A DNA stretch of 64,000 nt from Flavobacterium soyae (GTDB taxonomy: Bacteria > Bacteroidota > Bacteroidia > Flavobacteriales > Flavobacteriaceae). The translations under genes were made by a program, and so were the position numbers. Location of the stretch: contig NZ_JAJQXA010000003.1 in the NCBI RefSeq assembly GCF_021245985.1, forward strand, positions 414,261 through 478,260, written 5' to 3'. Shown piece after piece: positions 1 to 9,000 of the stretch. The notes below the pieces were generated by a model. It was not told the DNA's origin, searched no databases, and saw only the letters and a program-made list of their open reading frames with translations. Each line of letters opens with the position of its first letter. Position 1 is the stretch's first letter.

Positions 1-157
1 AAAAATAGGGGTTTAAAGTTTGATTGTAATACTGCTTTAAGAATCTGAATTTTAGAAACTTAAAATCAATATTGTAGCAAATTTATTATTTTTATGAATA
101 CGATACGTTAAGCGATGTTTAATTTTAAGGTATATTTTCTTACGGCAACTTTTTTAT

Positions 158-184
158 TCATATAAGTGATATAAGTTCATTTAA
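158..184. repeat. Half-site of ATATAAGT repeat family
   Basis: The stretch contains CATATAAGTGATATAAGTTC followed by ATTT. It closely resembles the 31-nt inverted repeats that close the element at 4567-5066, but here only one arm is seen. The rest of positions 1-227 shows no coding sequence that I can support. Confidence 0.45.
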
Positions 185-227
185 AATAAAGTTAGAATAT
201 AGACTATATAGAAACTTATAATTTTTT

Positions 228-1736
228 TTACTTCGGAAAATCTTTGCTTTGATAAGCACCCAGATCTGGAGGAGAAGTTCTTACAGCTCCTAAAATGTCT
301 AACGGAATTATATACGCCGGATTCCCTTTCGCGAAAGCGGCAGAAGTTTTATCAATATTCAGCTGGTTTTTAGAAACATTATAATACTTCGGGTTTTCGT
401 TTAGAATAATATTATTATAATGTTCCGTATCTGTTTTAAATTGATAATCAGGATTTGTTGTGCTTCCAAATTTCAAAAGACAATTATTTAGCTGATAAAC
501 AAAAGCAGCGTTTGTGTTTTTTGCTAAATTGAATTCATTTGTGCTGGAGCCGTAAATAATGCAATTGTTAAAAGCGGCCTGTGTCAACGGATTCGTTTCC
601 GGGGATGCTCCGGCTAGACTATTACTTAAAGTAACAGCAAAATGAGAACTATTTTGCCAGTTATTGTTGAAAGTACAATGTGTAAAACTATAATTTCCGC
701 CATAAACACAAGATAAACCTGCAATTCCGGCATAATTAATCACGATGTTTTCACCGTTTATGTGAGCATTTTGCGCCAGGATTCCATACTCTACGCAGTT
801 GTAAATCTGTGTGTTTTTAATTTCAATTGCATTTAACGGATTTTTAAAATCTAAGCCAATAACAGCATTTTTTAAAGTTAAATGATTGATAGAGTGGTTT
901 GTACTTCCGTTAGCAAAAATAACGGATTTCCATTGTCCGGGAATATCAGAATAAAGGGATTCTAAACGATCGCCTTCAAAAATAACTTCATTTTCTAGTT
1001 TCTCGGTAGTTGAAGCAGTTCCGTTAATTTGAAGGGTAGCTTTATCGCCAACATACAAACCAGAATTGGCATGAAAATGAACCCTGGTCCCGGTTTCAAA
1101 AGTTACGGTTTTATTTTCTGGAACTCCGGCATAACCATAAATAACATAAGGTTTTTGTTTAGTAAAAATTAATTCATTTCCGTTTTCAGGATCATTTTCG
1201 TCCAGATAAAATCCGTCGACATCTTTGCCTTCAATCTGGATTTTTTCTTTTGTTCCGTCGGCATTTTGTTTTGGAAATAAAAATACAGCATCCTGAATTA
1301 AAGTTACCAAAGCCACTTCCTGAAGATTGGCACCGCTGTCAAACTGAATTTCATCGGTATATAAAAAATCAGTAGGATTTGCATCTGTAATATCTGCCGT
1401 AGTTTCTATAAAAATGTAAAGGCTGTCTTTTGCTAAAAGCGTAACATCTTTAAAAATCTTTCCGTTGCTGCCGCTCATTCCGTCAACCGTCATTCGGTAT
1501 TTTGAATTAAGTCCTTTTTTAAGCTGTACAATCGGTATGGAAATATCATTTTTACTTCGGTTGTAAACCTTAAGCTGATACGTGCTTGAACCAATGTTTT
1601 TAAAAACAGTATCCAAATAAACGGTGTCTTTTGAAAACTTTAAATCTCCGGTACTGGCAACGGTATCAAAATCAGTTCGGCAGGAACTAAAAGCTAAAAT
1701 TATTCCGAAAATAAAGAGTACAAAGTATTGACGCAT
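228..1736 (-). CDS. Lipoprotein with right-handed parallel beta-helix region
   Basis: Predicted 502-residue outer-surface or periplasmic lipoprotein. The N-terminus is a type II signal peptide ending in a lipobox (FSSC, Cys19). Residues about 25-150 look like an immunoglobulin-like domain found in Bacteroidota surface proteins. From about residue 200 onward the chain has short repeating hydrophobic/Asn-rich rungs (INGT, HSINHLTLKNAVIG, IEIKNTQIYNCVEYG) typical of parallel beta-helix (NosD/pectate-lyase-like) folds. No catalytic motif of a polysaccharide lyase was recognised, so the ligand and activity are unknown. The gene stands alone: about 330 bp of repeat-rich DNA separates it from the divergent thioesterase gene. 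The start at 1736 is set by the signal peptide. Confidence 0.8.
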   Translation of the reverse strand: MRQYFVLFIFGIILAFSSCRTDFDTVASTGDLKFSKDTVYLDTVFKNIGSSTYQLKVYNRSKNDISIPIVQLKKGLNSKYRMTVDGMSGSNGKIFKDVTLLAKDSLYIFIETTADITDANPTDFLYTDEIQFDSGANLQEVALVTLIQDAVFLFPKQNADGTKEKIQIEGKDVDGFYLDENDPENGNELIFTKQKPYVIYGYAGVPENKTVTFETGTRVHFHANSGLYVGDKATLQINGTASTTEKLENEVIFEGDRLESLYSDIPGQWKSVIFANGSTNHSINHLTLKNAVIGLDFKNPLNAIEIKNTQIYNCVEYGILAQNAHINGENIVINYAGIAGLSCVYGGNYSFTHCTFNNNWQNSSHFAVTLSNSLAGASPETNPLTQAAFNNCIIYGSSTNEFNLAKNTNAAFVYQLNNCLLKFGSTTNPDYQFKTDTEHYNNIILNENPKYYNVSKNQLNIDKTSAAFAKGNPAYIIPLDILGAVRTSPPDLGAYQSKDFPK

Positions 1737-1751
1737 ATTTGTTTTGTTTTT

Positions 1752-1912
1752 GCCACAGATTAAAAGGATTAAAAAGATTTTTTTTCGCCACGAATTTCAC
1801 AAATTTCCGCGAATTTTAATTTTTTGAAAATTTGTGCAATTACTTCGTCTGTCCCTTCTATCAGGTCGCAGCGGTATATTTTTAAATCCTTTTAATCTGT
1901 GTAATCTGTGGC
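1752..1912. repeat. Intergenic dyad repeat (CCACAGATTAAAAGGATT family)
   Basis: Positions 1752-1770 read GCCACAGATTAAAAGGATT. The far end (1885-1912) carries the reverse complement in duplicated form, ending TAATCTGTGGC. A second word, CCACGAATTTCAC (1788-1800), belongs to another repeat family and is nested inside. This fills most of the gap 1737-2066 between the divergent lipoprotein and thioesterase genes, and I see no gene in it. Related copies lie at 14829-14958, 23762-23942, 30226-30286 and 42813-42874. Confidence 0.75.
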
Positions 1913-2066
1913 AAAAAAAAACTTCCAGCCAAAGATTGATGTTTGATTGTTTTTGTAAAAATAACAAAAAACTTACATGTTTGAAGTTGAATTTTAATTT
2001 TAAAATGGGATTTTCGAATTTGTATCTCATCTTTTCTTTAATTTTACGATTTTAAAGTCCATTTTA

Positions 2067-2498
2067 ATGAATTATACTAAAGAACAGATTATAGCGTACT
2101 GCAATGAGTTTTCTAAAAACACTTTGATGGAAACGCTAAAAATCGAATATATCGACGCTGGAGAAGATTTTTTAACTGCAAAAATGCCTGTAAATCCAAG
2201 TGTTCACCAGCCAATGGGCTTATTACATGGCGGAGCTTCTGCAGCTTTGGCAGAAAGTGTTGGAAGTGCCGCTTCACACTTTTTTATTAATGCAAAAGAA
2301 CAAGAAGTTCGCGGTATCGAAATCTCGGCAAACCATTTAAAAAGTATTCGTGAAGGCGTAGTTTTTGGCACAGCCAGAATTATTCATAAAGGAAAAAGTC
2401 TTCATCTTTGGGAAATTAAAATTACGGATGAAGCCGGGAATTTGATTTCGCTTTGCAAGCTTACAAATATTGTTTTAGAGAAAAAGAAAACAGAATAA
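2067..2498 (+). CDS. PaaI-family hotdog thioesterase, possible DHNA-CoA hydrolase
   Basis: A 143-residue single hotdog-fold acyl-CoA thioesterase. The family motif HGGASAALAESVGS (about residues 55-68) supplies the catalytic acidic residue and the CoA-binding helix; the N-terminal third (TLMETLKIEYIDAGEDFLTA) is typical of the PaaI/YdiI group. It ends only five bases before the isochorismate synthase start, so the two are almost certainly co-transcribed. That context suggests hydrolysis of 1,4-dihydroxy-2-naphthoyl-CoA in menaquinone synthesis. The fold is clear from sequence, but the substrate is inferred only from the neighbour. Confidence 0.85.
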   Translation: MNYTKEQIIAYCNEFSKNTLMETLKIEYIDAGEDFLTAKMPVNPSVHQPMGLLHGGASAALAESVGSAASHFFINAKEQEVRGIEISANHLKSIREGVVFGTARIIHKGKSLHLWEIKITDEAGNLISLCKLTNIVLEKKKTE

Positions 2499-2503
2499 GG
2501 AGC

Positions 2504-3568
2504 ATGAATAATTTTTTCTCAAAAACAAAACAACATTACAATCAAAACTTACCTTTTGTAATTTATTCTAAACCTAATATTTCAAGTGTTTTTGGGCTTT
2601 TACAGCAAAATGATACTTTACATAAAATTACGGATTACAGTGAAAAAGGATTTGTTTTTGCTTCTTTTGATGAAAAACAACTTGTTTTAATTCCAGAAAA
2701 TGAATCAGAAATTATTAGTGCTGTCAAGGAAATTACTGCATTTGAAGCAACTGAAATTGATGATCTGAATTTTGATGCAGAGGCTAAAATTAAATACGAA
2801 AATTTAGTTTCAAAAGGAATCGAGGCCATTAAAAAAGAAGAATTCAAAAAAGTAGTTTTATCAAGAAGTGAAAAAGTAAATTTATCTGAATTTGATTTTG
2901 TTGAAACTTTCCAGTATTTGGTTCAATTATATCCTACGACTTTTTGTTATTGTTTTTTTCATCCTAAAATTGGACTTTGGATGGGGGCAACGCCGGAACA
3001 ACTGCTAAAAGCAAACGGGAATGCTTTTGAGACAACAGCTTTGGCAGGAACGCAAAAAGCAAATTTAGAAACCGAAATTCACTGGGGACAAAAAGAAAAA
3101 GACGAACAGCAATATGTTACTGATTTCATTGTAAAACGTTTACGAGAAGTTGCCAATTCGGTTGTAGTCACAGAACCGTATAGTTTAAAAGCCGGATCGA
3201 TCTGGCATATTAAAACGGATATTTCGGGAGTTTTAAACGAGAATTCAACGTTGGAAGAAGTTATTGATACACTTCATCCAACTCCTGCAGTCTGCGGATT
3301 ACCAAAGAAAAAAGCAAAAGCTTTTATTATTGAAAATGAAAATTACGACAGAACTTTTTATACGGGTTTTCTGGGCGAATTAAACAGCAGTTTTGCGGGC
3401 AGTAAAATAAGTTCTGATTTATTTGTAAATTTACGAAGCATGCAGATTCAGGATGACACAGCGATTTTATATATGGGATGTGGTATTACAAGAGAAAGTA
3501 TTCCCGAAAAAGAATGGGTGGAAAGTGTCAATAAATCAATGACGATGAAGAAAGTTTTAAAAAAATAG
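2504..3568 (+). CDS. menF: Isochorismate synthase (MenF-type)
   Basis: Converts chorismate to isochorismate, the first committed step of menaquinone synthesis. The protein is 354 residues from ATG 2504, which follows an AGGAG-like stretch directly. A longer reading frame from 2453 would overlap the thioesterase gene and add residues unlike the family. The C-terminal chorismate-binding domain shows KVVLSRSEKV, GATPEQLLK, ETTALAGT, HPTPAVCGLP and YDRTFYTGFLGE, the pattern of isochorismate rather than anthranilate synthases. The N-terminal about 100 residues are poorly conserved, as is usual. It shares a transcript with the thioesterase upstream. Confidence 0.92.
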   Translation: MNNFFSKTKQHYNQNLPFVIYSKPNISSVFGLLQQNDTLHKITDYSEKGFVFASFDEKQLVLIPENESEIISAVKEITAFEATEIDDLNFDAEAKIKYENLVSKGIEAIKKEEFKKVVLSRSEKVNLSEFDFVETFQYLVQLYPTTFCYCFFHPKIGLWMGATPEQLLKANGNAFETTALAGTQKANLETEIHWGQKEKDEQQYVTDFIVKRLREVANSVVVTEPYSLKAGSIWHIKTDISGVLNENSTLEEVIDTLHPTPAVCGLPKKKAKAFIIENENYDRTFYTGFLGELNSSFAGSKISSDLFVNLRSMQIQDDTAILYMGCGITRESIPEKEWVESVNKSMTMKKVLKK

Positions 3569-3569
3569 T

Positions 3570-3631
3570 TTCAAGTTTAAAGTTTCAGGTTTCACGTTCT
3601 GTGGAAAACTTGAAACATGAAACCTGAAACA
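3570..3631. repeat. Dyad repeat of GTTTCAAGTTTCAGG family
   Basis: Words AGTTTCAGGTTTCACG and ACTTGAAACATGAAACC face each other between menF and bshB1 and would fold into an imperfect hairpin. A near-identical arrangement occurs at 21168-21232, between two unrelated genes. It may act as a terminator after menF; that role is inferred. Confidence 0.6.
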
Positions 3632-3652
3632 AAAACAAACAAAAAAACAAAA

Positions 3653-4369
3653 ATGAAATTAGACATATTAGCCTTTGGCGCGCATCCGGATGATGTAGAA
3701 TTAGGTTGTGCCGGAACAATTTTAAAAGAAGTTTCTCTTGGGAAAAAAGTTGGTATTGTAGATTTAACACGCGGCGAACTAGGAACGCGCGGAACTGCCG
3801 AAACCAGGGATGAAGAAGCAAAAGCGGCAGCAAAGATTTTAGGTGTTTTGGTTCGTGAGAATTTAGGCTTACGTGACGGATTTTTCATGAATGACGAAAA
3901 ACATCAATTGGAAGTCATCAAAATGATTCGAAAATACAAACCGGAAATTGTATTATGCAACGCAATTGATGATCGCCATATTGATCACGGAAAAGGCAGT
4001 AAATTAGTTTCTGATGCCTGCTTTTTATCGGGATTGATAAAAATTGAAACTTCAATAGATGGAGAAAAACAAGAGGCCTGGAGACCAAAATTGGTGTATC
4101 ATTATATTCAATGGAAAAACATTACTCCAGATTTTGTAGTGGATATTACGGGTTTTGAGAAGAAAAAGGTTGAAGCGATTTCTGCTTATAAAACACAATT
4201 TTATGATCCGAATTCGAAGGAACCTGCAACACCAATTACAAGTAAAAACTTCTTTGAAAGCTTGAATTATCGTGCACAGGACTTAGGAAGACTGGTTGGA
4301 AAAGATTTTGCTGAAGGTTTTACTGTTGAAAGATGTTTGGCAGTCAATAGCTTAGAAGATTTGATGTAA
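3653..4369 (+). CDS. bshB1: Bacillithiol biosynthesis deacetylase BshB1
   Basis: A LmbE/PIG-L family zinc-dependent deacetylase of 238 residues that removes the acetyl group from GlcNAc-malate, the second step of bacillithiol synthesis. The zinc site is seen in AHPDDVELGCAGT near the N-terminus and in DDRHIDHGKG in the middle; a BshB1-type WRPKLVYHYIQW segment follows. ATG 3653 is chosen because the protein then starts MKLDILAFGAHPDD as in the family; an upstream ATG at 3617 lies inside a dyad repeat and would add twelve low-complexity residues. bshA and bshC are not in the window. Confidence 0.93.
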   Translation: MKLDILAFGAHPDDVELGCAGTILKEVSLGKKVGIVDLTRGELGTRGTAETRDEEAKAAAKILGVLVRENLGLRDGFFMNDEKHQLEVIKMIRKYKPEIVLCNAIDDRHIDHGKGSKLVSDACFLSGLIKIETSIDGEKQEAWRPKLVYHYIQWKNITPDFVVDITGFEKKKVEAISAYKTQFYDPNSKEPATPITSKNFFESLNYRAQDLGRLVGKDFAEGFTVERCLAVNSLEDLM

Positions 4370-4385
4370 ATTTTTCATTTTTTTC

Positions 4386-4416
4386 TTTGTAGAAGTAAAC
4401 CTTTGTTATATATTTG
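4386..4416 (+). promoter_or_regulatory. Bacteroidota-type promoter for tRNA-His
   Basis: TTTG at 4386-4389 and TATATTTG at 4409-4416 are separated by 19 bp. This matches the -33/-7 consensus of the Bacteroidota primary sigma factor. The tRNA begins about 19 nt downstream of the -7 box. Confidence 0.75.
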
Positions 4417-4434
4417 CACTCGCTAAGCAAAAAT

Positions 4435-4510
4435 GGTGGTTGTAGCTCAGCTGGTTAGAGTAGCGGTTTGTGGTGCCGCGGGTCGCCGGTTCGAACCCGG
4501 TCAGCCACCC
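4435..4510 (+). tRNA. tRNA-His (GTG)
   Basis: A cloverleaf can be folded by eye: acceptor stem 4436-4442 with 4502-4508, D stem 4445-4448 with 4458-4461, anticodon stem 4463-4467 with 4475-4479, anticodon GTG at 4470-4472, and T-loop TTCGAAC. The extra 5' G (G-1, 4435) opposite discriminator C (4509) is the histidine identity element. The 3' CCA is not fully encoded: the sequence after C73 reads CAT. Confidence 0.96.
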
Positions 4511-4518
4511 ATAAATTT

Positions 4519-4549
4519 AAAGCCTTGAAGAAATTCAAGGCTTTTTTTG
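4519..4549 (+). terminator. Rho-independent terminator after tRNA-His
   Basis: The inverted repeat AGCCTTGAA / TTCAAGGCT with a short GAAA loop is followed by a run of seven Ts, ten bases after the tRNA. Confidence 0.85.
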
Positions 4550-4686
4550 TGCGTTTAATTTTTTTGAACCATATAAGTTATGTAAGGTCATTTTAGATTA
4601 GGCTTGGATTATGGTAACTAATAAGTTTAAAAAGGGGAAAGCTCAATATTCCTTACAGCTCAAATTTTACTGTATTTCAAATATAA

Positions 4687-4790
4687 CCCACGATTTCAAC
4701 CGTGGGACGCTCGGGGATACATATTGTGATATATGCGCTATGATATTGCGTGTGTGATATACGTTGCGCTCCAGCGGTTTCAACCGCTGG
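4687..4790. repeat. Hairpin pair, first unit (TTTCAA loops)
   Basis: Hairpin 4687-4706 pairs CCCACG with CGTGGG. Hairpin 4771-4790 pairs CCAGCGG with CCGCTGG around loop TTTCAA. Stem sequences differ between the two but pairing is kept, which suggests a structured or REP-like element. Confidence 0.75.
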
Positions 4791-4868
4791 TTATGTTTTC
4801 AATATGGCTGTAATTGTATTTGTTTCAAAATTCCTTATTTCCTAAATTTTATCGTATTTCAAATATAG

Positions 4869-4974
4869 CCCACGGTTTCAACCGAGGGACGTTCGGGATA
4901 TGAGTATTATAATATGCGTTGTGAGATATTGCATTTGTGATATACGTTACGCTCCCAGCGGTTTCAACCGCTGG
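4869..4974. repeat. Hairpin pair, second unit (TTTCAA loops)
   Basis: Hairpin 4869-4888 pairs CCCACGG with CCGAGGG, with one mismatch. Hairpin 4955-4974 pairs CCAGCGG with CCGCTGG. Both loops are TTTCAA. The spacing is nearly the same as in the first unit. Confidence 0.75.
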
Positions 4975-5077
4975 CTATGTCCCCTAATCCTAATATGATC
5001 TATAATGATTTTGCATTTAAATAACTGCCAAGAAATCTAAAATGACCTTACATAACTTATATGGTTTTAAAAAAAAA

Positions 5078-5110
5078 GCAAAAAAAAGCATGACGGTTAA
5101 ATCATGCTTT
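5078..5110 (-). terminator. Terminator of the zinc peptidase gene
   Basis: AAAGCATGA (5085-5093) pairs with TCATGCTTT (5102-5110). On the minus strand a U run follows, from the A tract at 5071-5087. It lies 30 bp past the stop of the YpfJ-type gene. Confidence 0.75.
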
Positions 5111-5140
5111 AGGGGTTATTATATTTGGCTTATTGTGTTT

Positions 5141-5986
5141 TTAAATTTCCTCAAAGGTAGTTCCTTGTTTAATGTCGCCGGTTTTAAAACCTTTTTTAAA
5201 CCAGTACATTCTTTGTTCTGATGTTCCGTGGGTAAAGGAATCCGGAACAATTTGTCCTTGCATTTTGCTTTGAATTGCGTCGTCTCCAACGGCATTTGCA
5301 GCACTTAATGCTTCTTCTATATCACCTTCGTCTAAGTATTGTTGATTGTCATGTGCCCAGACTCCGGCATAAAAATCGGCTTGAAGCTCTAAAGCCACAG
5401 AAAGTTTATTAGCTTCGGCCTGGCTTTTGCCTTCCTGCTCCTGATGCATTTTTGCAGAAGTACCTAATAAAGTCTGAATATGATGTCCAATTTCATGAGC
5501 AATAACATACGCAATGGCAAAATCTCCGCCTTTCGCACCAAATTTAGTTTTTAGTTCTTCAAAGAAATCTAAATCCATATAAACTTTTTGATCTGCGGGA
5601 CAATAAAATGGACCCGATGCCGAAGATGCTCCGCCGCAAGCGGTTTGAACAGAACCTCTAAAAAGTACCAATTTCGGGTTTTTATATGTCATTCCGTGTT
5701 CGGAAAATATTTTCCCCCAGGTATCTTCTGTTTTTGCTAAAATCGATTTTACAAAATGACCCATTTCTTCATCTTCTTTGCTTAATGGTGCAGCAGCTTC
5801 AGTTTGAGTCTGTCCTCCTTGCATTTGTTCTAAAACAGGTGTGATAAGTTTTGCATTCTCACCACCAAAAACATTCAATAGCAAGATAATGATGCCAATA
5901 ACACCACCTCCAACAGCTATTTTGCCGCCAGAAACTGATCTTCTGTCTTCTACATTATCGCTTTCTCTTGAACCTCTCCATTTCAT
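5141..5986 (-). CDS. YpfJ-family neutral zinc metallopeptidase
   Basis: A 281-residue membrane-anchored protein of the PF04228 family. A single hydrophobic segment (about residues 24-41, after a basic WRGSRESDNVEDRR start) would anchor it, with the peptidase domain outside the cytoplasm. The zinc site HEIGHH is at residues 164-169; PADQKVYMDLDFF, TACGGASSASGPFYCP and ELQADFYAGVWAH are further family signatures. Length agrees with bacterial YpfJ proteins. The substrate is unknown for the family. It is transcribed alone, with its own terminator. Confidence 0.9.
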   Translation of the reverse strand: MKWRGSRESDNVEDRRSVSGGKIAVGGGVIGIIILLLNVFGGENAKLITPVLEQMQGGQTQTEAAAPLSKEDEEMGHFVKSILAKTEDTWGKIFSEHGMTYKNPKLVLFRGSVQTACGGASSASGPFYCPADQKVYMDLDFFEELKTKFGAKGGDFAIAYVIAHEIGHHIQTLLGTSAKMHQEQEGKSQAEANKLSVALELQADFYAGVWAHDNQQYLDEGDIEEALSAANAVGDDAIQSKMQGQIVPDSFTHGTSEQRMYWFKKGFKTGDIKQGTTFEEI

Positions 5987-6078
5987 AGTAAATTGTATTT
6001 AAGCTTTTTATGTTTTTTCTTGTACGAATTTATATAATTTTTGGGAATTACTTATGATTTGTGACGATTTAGTTTTAA

Positions 6079-9000
6079 TTATTTTAGCCATTTTACCAAA
6101 GTTTCCTCAACAGTGCCTTTCATAATTGGTTTTGAAATATAATCATCCATTCCGGCAGAAATACATTTGTTACGCTCTTCTTTTTCGGCGCCCGCAGTTA
6201 CGGCAATTATCGGGATATCTTTTCCTGTAGTAGTATTTCTGATAGCTTTTGTGGTTTCGTAGCCGTTCATAATCGGCATTTGTATATCCATAAAAACAAG
6301 CGTTGGATTAATGCTTTCAAATTGTTTTACAGCCTCATAACCATTTTCACATTCAAAAATAAAAGCATTATGATACAGGTTTTTTACAATTGTTTTTAAG
6401 AGCAGCATGTTTACTTTATTATCTTCAACAATTAAAAAGCGTATATTTTTACCGTTTGTCTCATTTTGATTTTCAGTAGGGGCGGCTTGCAAATTTTTTA
6501 ATTCGGTATTATATTTTTCGTTTGTACTTTGATTGCTGGTTTTTAAATTTAAATCGAAGAAGAAATTACTTCCTTCGCCAATTTTACTTTCCAGCTGTAA
6601 TCGGCTTTCCATTAAGGCCAAAAGCTGATTTGATATTGTTAAGCCTAAACCGGTTCCGCCAAATTTTCTCGTTGTAGAACTATCTGCCTGAGAAAAGGCC
6701 TTAAAAATTTTCTTTTGGTTTTTCTCCATAATTCCAATTCCGGTATCAATTACAGAAAATCGTATGGTCGAAAAATTATTTTTTGTTTTTGATAAAACAG
6801 AAACATTCAGTTTTATAGAACCTTCATTAGTAAATTTTACGGCATTAGAAAGCAGATTAATCAGGATTTGTTTTATTCGAACAATATCTGTCCAAATATA
6901 TTTAGGAACATCTTGGTCTACATTGAGTTCCAGCTGCAGGTTTTTTTGATTGGATTCAAAAACAATTAAATCGAAAACCTGACCGAGTACTTTTTTAATA
7001 TCATATAAATCAATGAAAAGCTCTAGTTTTCCAGCTTCAATTTTAGAAAAATCAAGAATATCATTTATAATCTCCAACAGCGAGTGTGCTGATTGATTAA
7101 TGGTTGTCATGTATTTTTCCTGAATCTCTTCTAAGTCAGTTTTCATCAATAAATGGGTAAAACCAATAATTCCGTTTAAAGGTGTTCTGATTTCATGCGA
7201 CATATTGGCCAGAAAATCAGATTTTGATTTATTGGCCGCTTCTGCTAATTGTTTGGCTTTAATAGCGTCTTCGGTTTCTTTTTTATTGGTGATATCAAAG
7301 TAAATTCCTCCCACAAATTCAATTTCGTCACCTTTTTTAATAACATCCCCAAATTCTTCAACCCAAATATATTCGCCGGATTTTCGTTTAATGCGGTAAA
7401 CATTATGCAAAGGCATTCCGTTTTGGAGATTATCGATTTGATTATTAATAACCTCGTCGCGGTCTTCATGATGAATAAGGGATAAAAACGAAAGGTTATT
7501 TTCGATAAACTCAGCCTTAGAATATCCGGTTAAGTTTTGAATCTCGTCGTTTAGGAAAATTTTAGTCGAAAACGCATCAAACTTTGATAAATAAACTGTT
7601 CCGGGGATATTGTTGGCAATTAATTTAAATTTTTCTTCGCTTTCAATAATCTTCGCTTCGTTTCTATTTCTTTCTAATGCAGATGAAATATTGTTGGCCA
7701 AAACCTGAAAAATATATATTTCCTCTTCAGACCATTTTCGTTCTCTCGCACAATCATCAAAACCAATAAATCCGGTAAAAATATCGTTGATATATAAGGG
7801 CAGAATTAAAATTGATTTTATTTCATTATCGATGAGTAATTGTTTAAAAAATTTATCTTCAAGCTTTCTTGTAAAAGTATTTAGAATTCGTTTGTTTTTT
7901 GCGGCTTCAAAAATTTCCGTTAAATTTTCCTCTGTCATATGGCGCAGAGGCGTAATTTGATGCGGGATTCCTTTTCTTGACCATTTGTATTTCTGGATAA
8001 CGGTATTGGTTGTAAAGTCTCTTTCATAATAAAACATATGATCTGCTTTTGAGGCTCTTCCAATCAAATCATAGGTTTCCTGAAACATTTGTTCTGTAGA
8101 TTTACTCAGCAGAAATTTTTCTGTACAAAGTGAAAGTGCTGATAATAACTGACTTTTAAATTCTAATCGGCGTTCAGTTTCCAAACGCATCTGCATTGAG
8201 ATAGCCAGCGAAACAACATCAGAAATAGTTCTGGCATAATTGATATCCTCATTATCCCATTCTCTTTGTTCCTCAGTACTTTCAAAACAAACTACACCAG
8301 CTAATTGCCCGCTTAAAAATATTGGGACATCCAGCATTGATTTAATTTTATTTTTGGTAAAATAAAGCTTTTGAAATTCTGAGGTTTCTAATTTATTAAA
8401 AACGTCAGGAGCATTTATTATTGCTTTGCTCTTTAAGGTTTCAAAATAAATTGGATACGATTCTTTATCCAGAATGTTTTTATCTGTCAGGGTTTGATTG
8501 TCAATACTGTATAAGTTTTTACAAGTAATCAGGTCTCTATAATATTTCCAAAAACTTACCCGGTTAGATTTGCTTACTGTAGAAGCTTCTTTTATAATAT
8601 AATCGATAACGGTATTTAAATTATTATAAGTGCTAAAGTCAGTCGTTGATAATTTTTTAGTCGAATTGTTGTAAGCCTCGATTTTTTCGAGACGTCTTTT
8701 TTTCTCGTTTTCGGCATTTTTTATTTCGGTAATATCTCTTGCAATTCCTGCAAAACCAATAGTTTGATCTAAGTCATTTTTGCGAATGATAATCTTTTGC
8801 GATATCCATAATTCCTGACCGTTTTTCTTTAAAATAGGAAGTTCTATTATGGGGAATTTATTCCCGTTGCTTTCAAAATTTTCATAAAAATCAACTGCAC
8901 TCATTGTATATTTTTCATGAATGAAGTTTGAATAATGTTTTTGAATTATTTCATCTTCAGAATAACCTAAAAGCGAATACGCAAATTCATTTATAAAAGT

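Larger units (their letters stand above)
4567..5066. repeat. 500-bp non-coding element closed by perfect 31-nt inverted repeats
   Basis: Positions 4567-4597 and 5036-5066 are perfect reverse complements over 31 nt (core ATAAGTTATGTAAGGTCATT). Between them lie two tandem units about 182 bp apart (roughly 4649-4796 and 4831-4980). Each carries a pair of GC-rich hairpins with loop TTTCAA. No reading frame of note and no transposase were seen inside. No clear target-site duplication flanks the ends. It fills the gap between tRNA-His and the zinc peptidase gene. Confidence 0.85.

Noticed and set aside
1797..2055. Open frames on both strands of 73-77 codons
   Set aside because: They lie across a dyad repeat, have unusual composition, and overlap each other.
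4649..4980. Spaced repeats that might suggest a small CRISPR array
   Set aside because: Only two units, repeats are hairpins with different stems, spacing is uneven, and no cas genes are present.
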